The notes beneath the pieces are model-generated. The model did no database searches. It was not told where the DNA came from and was given only the letters and a program-made list of their open reading frames with translations. Positions 35,458 to 41,585 of a stretch of DNA of 41,585 bases are shown here, in pieces. A program made the translations under genes and the position numbers. The DNA comes from Formivibrio citricus. GTDB taxonomy: Bacteria; Pseudomonadota; Gammaproteobacteria; Burkholderiales; Chitinibacteraceae. Position 1 is the stretch's first letter, and every line of letters begins with the position of its first letter. The stretch covers positions 1 through 41,585 of the forward strand of contig NZ_FOVE01000024.1 of assembly GCF_900115065.1 (NCBI RefSeq), given 5' to 3'.

Positions 35458-35991
35458 CTATTTCTCCATCAGCTTGTAAGTACAGCCCAGCAAGGTTTTG
35501 TCCCGGTGCGACGAAACCGTAGACAGATCCTGGCTGATTTTCCGCCAGACCTTCATGGAACCAATGGTTTCCGGCTTTGTTTCAGATATCGTCCTGGTCG
35601 CCAATATTTTGGTTCCGGTGTTTACCACCACATTCAGCCCCAGCTTTTCTGCAAGCGGCAAGGGGGCCTTTTCATCCAGTACCGCCATGATCCCGGCGGA
35701 ATTGAACACGACGCGCCGGGTTTCATGCCCATAAACCTTGATGGGTTGCGAAAGCTCGTATTCGTGCAGAAATGGATTGTCTTGCTGAATCTTCTTTATC
35801 CCCATTTTGGCCTTGAGTTTTTCATCCTGAAAATCGCCTAAAACGAAGGACATGTAATCTTCAAACGCGACCTTGCACTCGATCATCTTTACCCATTCCG
35901 GCAGCGTCTCGCTGGCAAGACTGGGTCTGTCCAGAAACAGGGAAACAACGATTGCGGCCATGACCACCGAAAAATACTTCGTTCTGTTCAT
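35458..35991 (-). CDS. Secreted hypothetical protein
   Basis: This 177-aa precursor has a signal peptide (MNRTKYFSVVMAAIVVSLFL, likely cut after SLAS) and a soluble periplasmic part. The mature start is ETLPEWVKMIECKVAFEDYM, and the middle includes KVYGHETRRVVFNSAGIMAV. There are two Cys (EC at the start and GC near the end) that could form a disulfide. I recognise no family. GGAG lies about ten nt before the chosen ATG; a longer start at 36006 would blunt the signal peptide. The region is more AT-rich than its surroundings, suggesting later acquisition. It is divergent from hemB. Confidence 0.68.
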   Translation of the reverse strand: MNRTKYFSVVMAAIVVSLFLDRPSLASETLPEWVKMIECKVAFEDYMSFVLGDFQDEKLKAKMGIKKIQQDNPFLHEYELSQPIKVYGHETRRVVFNSAGIMAVLDEKAPLPLAEKLGLNVVVNTGTKILATRTISETKPETIGSMKVWRKISQDLSTVSSHRDKTLLGCTYKLMEK

Positions 35992-36151
35992 ACTGGAATG
36001 CTCCATTTGTAACGGTTTCCCAAAAATGTGACCCGGCCATGCCGGAAATCGCACCAATGCCAACATCTGGCTTTCTTGAAATTACGCCAACGAAAGCATA
36101 GAACATTCCCTCGTGATTACACACACCCACATGCCCTCCTTCCAGCGCTAG

Positions 36152-37185
<1,034 letters not shown>

Positions 37186-37200
37186 ACCTTCAAGGCATTC

Positions 37201-37296
37201 ACCACGAAGCACACCAAGAACACGAAGAGCCCCCCCGGGTTTGTATATCACCCGTTTTTCTTTGCATTTCTTGGTGATCTTCGTGTGCTTCGTGGT
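37201..37296. repeat. Inverted repeat of the ACCACGAAGCAC family
   Basis: ACCACGAAGCAC (37201-37212) and its exact inverse GTGCTTCGTGGT (37285-37296) bracket further related blocks (CACCAAGAACACGAAG on the left, CTTGGTGATCTTCGTG on the right). The whole forms a potential long hairpin filling most of the 130-bp gap between hemB and the GNAT gene. It is related in style to the CACAGAG repeats at 13453 and 14391. Confidence 0.75.
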
Positions 37297-37314
37297 TAAA
37301 AATTGGACATTGGC

Positions 37315-37782
37315 ATGAAACAAATTATCCGCGCCGACCTGCAAAACGCCATCCATCAGCAAGGGTTGATTGCCTGTCTGGATGCCTACGCCCGCGACCC
37401 GATGGGCGGCGGAGAGCCGCTTGCCGAAGACGCCAAACTCCGCCTGATCAATGGCCTGCTCCGCCAGCCAGCCAACGTCAATTTCCTGGCGCAGCACGGC
37501 ACTGACATCGTGGGGGCTGCGGTCTGCTTCATGGGGTACTCCACTTTCCGCGCCCGACCACGCTTGAATATCCACGATCTGTGCGTGCTGCCGACGCATC
37601 GCGGCCAAGGCTTGGGGCGTTTACTCCTGCAAAGCGTGGCCGACTATGCACGGGAACAGGATTGCTGCGCGGTATCGCTGGAAGTCCGTACCGACAACCG
37701 GACGGCGCAAACACTCTATCGCTCACAAGGGTTCGGCCATCTGGATAGCCCGATGGAGTTCTGGGTCAAACCGCTTTGCTGA
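37315..37782 (+). CDS. GNAT-family N-acetyltransferase
   Basis: This 155-aa GNAT enzyme has the acetyl-CoA-binding loop VLPTHRGQGLGRLLLQSVAD (about 85-104). The following motif includes CAVSLEVRTDNRTAQTLYRS, then QGFGHLDSPMEFWVKPL. The substrate cannot be told from the sequence. I use the ATG at 37315; a TTG four codons upstream is an alternative. It stands alone between a hairpin repeat and the NRAMP gene. Confidence 0.86.
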   Translation: MKQIIRADLQNAIHQQGLIACLDAYARDPMGGGEPLAEDAKLRLINGLLRQPANVNFLAQHGTDIVGAAVCFMGYSTFRARPRLNIHDLCVLPTHRGQGLGRLLLQSVADYAREQDCCAVSLEVRTDNRTAQTLYRSQGFGHLDSPMEFWVKPLC

Positions 37783-37814
37783 TTTCACATTTGAGGCATG
37801 CGGGTACTTGGCCT

Positions 37815-37909
37815 CCCCCTTTGTCAAAGGGGGGAATTTCATCCCGCCGCATTGGCACTGTTTCTTGATCGCATGCCGATCCATGAACGGAATCGGCCCA
37901 CTTGGGCCG
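37815..37909 (+). repeat. Hairpins in the leader of the NRAMP gene
   Basis: CCCCCTTT-gtc-AAAGGGGG (37815-37833) and GGCCCA-ct-TGGGCC (about 37895-37908) lie in the 155-bp space before the transporter start. The first has no T-tract and resembles a common dispersed hairpin. They may be repeats or leader structures affecting expression of the transporter. Confidence 0.5.
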
Positions 37910-37937
37910 CCTTGCTTCAAGAAAGGATCGAACATCC

Positions 37938-39230
37938 ATGAGCCTGCTCGCCCGTCTCAAACACAGGATCGCGGCATTCAACCGCGAAACCCGTCCACCC
38001 GCACTGACCGCGCTGGAGCTGTTCCGCTACGTCGGCCCCGGCCTGCTGGTGACGGTCGGGTTTATCGACCCCGGCAACTGGGCGGCCAATATTTCCTCCG
38101 GTGCCCAATTCGGCAACACGCTGCTCTGGGTCATCACGCTCTCAACCCTGATGCTGATCGTGCTGCAACACAATGCCGCACATCTGGGTATTGCCACGGG
38201 GCTGTGCATTTCCGAGGCAGCGACCCGGCACTTGCCACCGCTGCAATCGCGGTTACTGGTCGGCTCGGCGGTGCTCGCGGCAATTTCCACCGCCGTGGCG
38301 GAAATACTGGGCGCAGCGATTGCGCTCAACATGTTGTTTCGGCTTCCGATCAAACTCGGCGCATTGCTGACCTCGCTGGTCGTGGCGGCCTTCCTCTTCA
38401 CAAACAGCTACAAGCGCACCGAAACCGTGATCATCGGGTTTGTCTCGATCATCGGGCTGGCATTCATCTATGAGCTTTACCTGATCCCGGTCGACTGGCC
38501 CGACGTAATGCGAAGCTGGATCACGCCCTCGATTCCAGACGGCTCAATCCTGCTGATCATGAGCGTGCTGGGCGCGGTCGTCATGCCGCACAACCTATTT
38601 CTGCACTCGGAAATCATCCAGAGCCGGCAGTGGAACCTGGAAGACGAAGCCACGATCCAGCGCCAGTTGAAGTATGAATTCCTCGATACGCTGTTTTCGA
38701 TGGGCGTCGGCTGGGCCATCAACAGCGCCATGATCATCGTGGCGGCCACGACGTTTTATGTTGCCAAAACGCCGGTGACCGAGCTGCCGCAGGCGGCCGA
38801 TTTGCTGAAACCGCTGGTCGGCCACGGCGCAGCGCTGGTATTTGCCTTTGCGCTGCTCTGTGCGGGTATCGCTTCGTCGATCACCGCCGGCATCGCTGGG
38901 GGCAGCATTTTCGCCGGCCTGTTCCATGAGCCCTACGATATTCGCGACAAGCATTCGCGCTTGGGCGTGGGATTGGTACTGGGTCTGGCGCTCGTCGCCA
39001 TCCTGCTGATCGAAAACACCCTGCAGGGGCTGGTGCTGTCGCAGGTCATGCTCTCGGTCCAGTTGCCGTTCACCATCTACCTCCTGGTGCGCCTGACCTC
39101 CTCTGTCGAAGTCATGGGTGCACGAGCCAACAGTCCGGGCACCCGCTATCTGCTGGTCTTTTTCGGTGCGATCGTTACCTTCCTCAACCTCTATCTGCTG
39201 TTCGACCTTGCCAAAGGCGCGCTCCAGTAG
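37938..39230 (+). CDS. mntH: NRAMP-family divalent metal (Mn/Fe) transporter
   Basis: This proton-coupled importer of Mn2+ and Fe2+ sits in the inner membrane. The 430-aa protein has about 11 hydrophobic helices. It carries the metal-binding signature VGFIDPGNWAANISSGAQFG in helix 1 and VVMPHNLFLHSEIIQSRQWN in helix 6, both canonical for NRAMP. I chose the ATG at 37938 (MSLLARLKHR), with AAAGGA upstream; the frame is open further upstream, but only from a TTG. The leader holds two hairpins, and I see no Mn riboswitch. The mntH name rests on the family; iron may also be a substrate. Confidence 0.92.
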   Translation: MSLLARLKHRIAAFNRETRPPALTALELFRYVGPGLLVTVGFIDPGNWAANISSGAQFGNTLLWVITLSTLMLIVLQHNAAHLGIATGLCISEAATRHLPPLQSRLLVGSAVLAAISTAVAEILGAAIALNMLFRLPIKLGALLTSLVVAAFLFTNSYKRTETVIIGFVSIIGLAFIYELYLIPVDWPDVMRSWITPSIPDGSILLIMSVLGAVVMPHNLFLHSEIIQSRQWNLEDEATIQRQLKYEFLDTLFSMGVGWAINSAMIIVAATTFYVAKTPVTELPQAADLLKPLVGHGAALVFAFALLCAGIASSITAGIAGGSIFAGLFHEPYDIRDKHSRLGVGLVLGLALVAILLIENTLQGLVLSQVMLSVQLPFTIYLLVRLTSSVEVMGARANSPGTRYLLVFFGAIVTFLNLYLLFDLAKGALQ

Positions 39231-39302
39231 GACTATCCGCACAACGGTTTTGGTCAAGTCGCCATTTTTCGTTAAAATTCAATCTTTTTGCGGGGAAGCC
39301 CC

Positions 39303-39788
39303 ATGGTTCAGGTCGGCGTGGTAATGGGTAGCAACAGCGACTGGGAAGTGATGCAGCACGCAGCCCGTCAACTCAAGGATTTCGGCATCGAGTTCGAGTG
39401 CAAGGTGGTTTCTGCGCACCGTACGCCCGATCTGCTGTTCGAATACGCAGAAACCGCGCATGAACGCGGGCTGGTCTGCATCATCGCCGGTGCAGGCGGC
39501 GCCGCGCATCTGCCAGGCATGCTGGCCGCCAAGACCACCGTTCCGGTACTGGGCGTTCCGGTGCCGTCGAAATACCTTCGCGGTGAAGATTCGCTGCTCT
39601 CCATCGTCCAGATGCCCAAGGGCATTCCGGTTGCGACCTTTGCAATCGGTGAGGCCGGTGCAGCCAATGCGGGCCTCTTTGCCGTGGCCATGCTGGCACA
39701 CCAGAATCCGGAAATCGCGGCCAAGCTGGTCGCCTTCCGCCAGCGCCAGAAAGATACGGTTCTGGCCATGGAGTTGCCGGAAGTTTGA
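39303..39788 (+). CDS. purE: N5-carboxyaminoimidazole ribonucleotide mutase (PurE)
   Basis: PurE converts N5-CAIR to CAIR in purine synthesis. The 161-aa class I protein starts [20 protein letters not shown]. It has the SAHRTPDLL loop and [20 protein letters not shown], then [20 protein letters not shown] with [19 protein letters not shown] precedes the ATG. Its stop overlaps the start of the following purK frame (TGATG), so the two are coupled. Confidence 0.97.
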   Translation: MVQVGVVMGSNSDWEVMQHAARQLKDFGIEFECKVVSAHRTPDLLFEYAETAHERGLVCIIAGAGGAAHLPGMLAAKTTVPVLGVPVPSKYLRGEDSLLSIVQMPKGIPVATFAIGEAGAANAGLFAVAMLAHQNPEIAAKLVAFRQRQKDTVLAMELPEV

Positions 39789-41233
39789 TGCTCACCCAAG
39801 AGCAGTTGCGCTGGCAGCGGATACGCCAACATGGCCCGTGGCACAGCATCCTGCAGGTAGGGGCTCTGGCCTGGGGCTGCGCTTTCTGCCTGTTGTTCGC
39901 TACGGCGCAAGGCTTGTTTGGCGATGCGCCCAATTTCTGGCTGAGTGCACTGGGAGCATTGCCGACCGGGCTCGTGGCCGGCGGCATTTTCGGCTGGGCC
40001 CGTTGGGGCTATGCCCTGCTTGAAGGACGTCGCACCCGTCGAGCAGAAGAGTTGGATGAAGAAGAACCGAAGAGAACCATCAAGATGACCGTAAAGAAAA
40101 GCAAACCCATCCTGCCGCCCGCCATGCTCGGCATTCTGGGGGGCGGGCAACTCGGCCGCATGTTCACCGTGGCCGCCAAGACCATGGGCTACCGCGTAAC
40201 CGTGCTCGATCCCGATCCGCACGCTCCCGCAGCCGAATTTGCCGACGTGCACCTGTGCCTGCCCTATACCGACCCGCAGGCGCTGCAGCAGCTTGCGCAA
40301 ACCTGCGCGGCCATCACTACCGAGTTCGAGAACGTCAACGCCGATTCGATGCGCTGGCTCGCCAAGCAGGGCGTTCCCGTCTGCCCGTCCGGCGACTGCG
40401 TGGCCGTGGCCCAGGACCGCATCGTCGAAAAAACCTTCATCCGCGATGCCGGATTGTCGGTAGCGCCTTTCATCGCAGTCAAAACAGCGGCCGATCTGGA
40501 AGGCGATCTTTCCCCCTACCTGCCCGGCATTCTGAAAACCGCGCGTCTTGGCTACGACGGCAAGGGCCAGATCCGCGTCAAAACCGCCGAAGAAGCGCAT
40601 GTCGCGCTCAGTGAATTCAAGCACCAGCCCTGCGTGCTGGAAAAGATGATGCCGCTGGTCTGCGAGGTATCGGCCATCGTAGCCCGTACCGCCTCGGGCG
40701 GAATCGCCTGCTTCCCCGTAGCCGAAAATGAGCATGCCAACGGCATCCTCGATGTCTCGATCGTCCCGGCCAGAGTCAAACCGGAAATCGCCGAGCGCGC
40801 CCAGGTCATGGCACAGCAACTCGCAGCGGCGCTCAATTATGTCGGCGTCATGGCCGTTGAGTTTTTCGTGCTGGAAGACGACGAGCTCGTCATCAACGAA
40901 ATCGCACCGCGCCCGCACAATTCCGGCCACTACACGCTGGACGCCACGCTCACCGACCAGTTCGAGCAGCAGGTGCGCGCCATGTGCAACCTCGCGCCGG
41001 GCAAGACCGATCTTCTGAGCCCCGTGACCATGCTCAACCTGCTGGGAGACGTCTGGAAACAGGATGGCGGCGAACCGAACTGGGGGCCGCTGCTCAACAC
41101 CCCCAATGCCAAGCTGCACCTCTACGGCAAGAAAGAAGCCCGTCCGGGTCGCAAGATGGGGCACTACAACGTGCTGGCGACCACTGCGGAACTGGCTCTC
41201 GAACAAGCCAGGGCCTTGCATAAGACACTGTAA
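39788..41233 (+). CDS. purK: PurK (N5-CAIR synthetase) with an N-terminal two-helix membrane domain
   Basis: The C-terminal roughly 380 residues are a normal ATP-grasp PurK, which makes N5-CAIR from AIR, bicarbonate and ATP. Its blocks are AMLGILGGGQLGRMFTVAAK, ITTEFENVNADSMRWLAKQG, LKTARLGYDGKGQ and INEIAPRPHNSGHYTLDA. In the same frame, residues 1-99 form a different domain with two membrane helices (about 21-42 and 50-75). A charged linker follows (RRTRRAEELDEEEPKRTIK). The ATG at 39788 is coupled to purE (TGATG), with GGAAG upstream. An internal ATG at 40085 (MTVKKSKPILPPA) would give a normal 382-aa PurK, but its ribosome binding site is weak. It is either a true fusion or two overlapping products. 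Confidence 0.9.
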   Translation: MLTQEQLRWQRIRQHGPWHSILQVGALAWGCAFCLLFATAQGLFGDAPNFWLSALGALPTGLVAGGIFGWARWGYALLEGRRTRRAEELDEEEPKRTIKMTVKKSKPILPPAMLGILGGGQLGRMFTVAAKTMGYRVTVLDPDPHAPAAEFADVHLCLPYTDPQALQQLAQTCAAITTEFENVNADSMRWLAKQGVPVCPSGDCVAVAQDRIVEKTFIRDAGLSVAPFIAVKTAADLEGDLSPYLPGILKTARLGYDGKGQIRVKTAEEAHVALSEFKHQPCVLEKMMPLVCEVSAIVARTASGGIACFPVAENEHANGILDVSIVPARVKPEIAERAQVMAQQLAAALNYVGVMAVEFFVLEDDELVINEIAPRPHNSGHYTLDATLTDQFEQQVRAMCNLAPGKTDLLSPVTMLNLLGDVWKQDGGEPNWGPLLNTPNAKLHLYGKKEARPGRKMGHYNVLATTAELALEQARALHKTL

Positions 41234-41255
41234 ACGTCTTGCTTTTCAAGCCGTC

Positions 41256-41299
41256 ATACCAACAAAAAAGCCGGGAACCCCCGGCTTTTTTGTTGGTAT
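41256..41299. terminator. Bidirectional Rho-independent terminator after purK
   Basis: AAAAAAGCCGGG-aacc-CCCGGCTTTTTT is extended outward as ATACCAAC and GTTGGTAT, giving a perfect 20-bp stem. It serves the plus-strand purEK unit and the convergent chemoreceptor gene, whose stop is 5 bp away. Confidence 0.93.
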
Positions 41300-41303
41300 C
41301 AAC

Positions 41304-41585
41304 TCACAACCTGAACCTTGTCGCGACCTGATTAAGCTCGCGCGCCAGTTCATCGAGTTGCCGCACCTGATCGTGCGCGGCCTGCACGGCAGCGTCGGAT
41401 TCTTCGACCATCTGGGCGATGCGTTCGACGTTGCCGGCGATGCTGTTGCTGACCTGGCTTTGTTCCTGGGCGGCGTTGGCGACTTCTCGGGTCTTTTCCA
41501 GGGTGGCGCGGGCGCCTTCGTTGATGTCGCGCAGGGCTTGGGCGGCCTTTTCGGCGAGTTCGACGCCGAGGGTGACCTGATCGCG
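41304..41585 (-). CDS. Methyl-accepting chemotaxis protein, C-terminal part only
   Basis: The last 93 residues of a chemoreceptor are visible; the rest lies beyond the window. They include the adaptation-helix sequence LAEKAAQALRDINEGARATL, then REVANAAQEQSQVSNSIAGN, NVERIAQMVEESDAAV and LDELARELNQVATRFRL at the C-terminus. The heptad pattern is that of the MCP four-helix bundle after the signalling tip. There is no pentapeptide tether for CheR at the end. The gene ends convergent to purK. Confidence 0.88.
   Translation of the reverse strand, partial: RDQVTLGVELAEKAAQALRDINEGARATLEKTREVANAAQEQSQVSNSIAGNVERIAQMVEESDAAVQAAHDQVRQLDELARELNQVATRFRL

Noticed and set aside
37783-37937. Manganese (yybP-ykoY) riboswitch before the NRAMP gene
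   Set aside because: I see simple hairpins but not the conserved loop sequences or two-helix layout of that riboswitch.
39368-41221. 617-codon open frame antisense to purE and purK
   Set aside because: The opposite strand encodes unmistakable PurE and PurK; the antisense product is low-complexity and unlike any protein family.

Overview
The window is a dense, GC-rich stretch of bacterial chromosome. The gene order and protein families point to a betaproteobacterium, most likely Rhodocyclales-like. The main evidence is the order TPR lipoprotein-lolB-ispE-tRNA-Gln-prs-rplY-ychF, the mla-ABC-murA-hisG cluster, an Aer-like chemoreceptor paired with a bacteriohemerythrin, and a magnesium-type HemB. 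The taxonomic call is inference; no rRNA gene is present.

Layout. Positions 1-11300 are read almost entirely from the minus strand. In transcription order they hold mlaF-mlaE-mlaD-mlaC-mlaB-mlaA, which form an outer-membrane lipid-transport system. A YadG/YadH-type ABC exporter, a 59-residue membrane protein, murA and hisG follow. This otherwise conserved block is interrupted at about 2.5-5.55 kb by an accessory patch. The patch contains a broken dinD, a decapitated cytosine methyltransferase joined in frame to an HNH endonuclease, an unknown 122-aa gene, and a REP-associated tyrosine transposase (RAYT) with REP palindromes on both sides. bolA, which commonly sits here in relatives, is absent.

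Positions 11.5-21.9 kb (plus strand) form an MSHA-like type IV pilus or type II secretion-like locus. It encodes a secretin lipoprotein, a membrane-TPR protein, an ATPase, a platform protein, PilM/N-like, PilO-like and MshK-like proteins, and two large prepilin-like proteins. Most junctions overlap by a few bases. No small major pilin and no prepilin peptidase are encoded here. This is the most interesting region: the two prepilins share an unusual head domain, which is apparently duplicated in one of them. The ATPase carries a degenerate c-di-GMP-binding MshEN motif. A dispersed repeat has become part of the coding and ribosome-binding sequence of two of the genes.

Positions 21.9-28.6 kb hold rRNA modification genes (RluF-like, TlyA), the hemerythrin/chemoreceptor pair, ychF, rplY, prs and tRNA-Gln. 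pth is missing from its usual place between rplY and ychF. Positions 28.6-41.6 kb hold ispE, lolB, a TPR lipoprotein, mutM, a large dynamin-like GTPase, an ElaA-type acetyltransferase, a secreted unknown protein, hemB (with a Fur-box-like palindrome), a GNAT enzyme, an NRAMP metal transporter, purE, and a purK with an N-terminal two-helix membrane extension. The window ends inside a second chemoreceptor gene. Intergenic spaces are rich in small palindromic repeats of several families.
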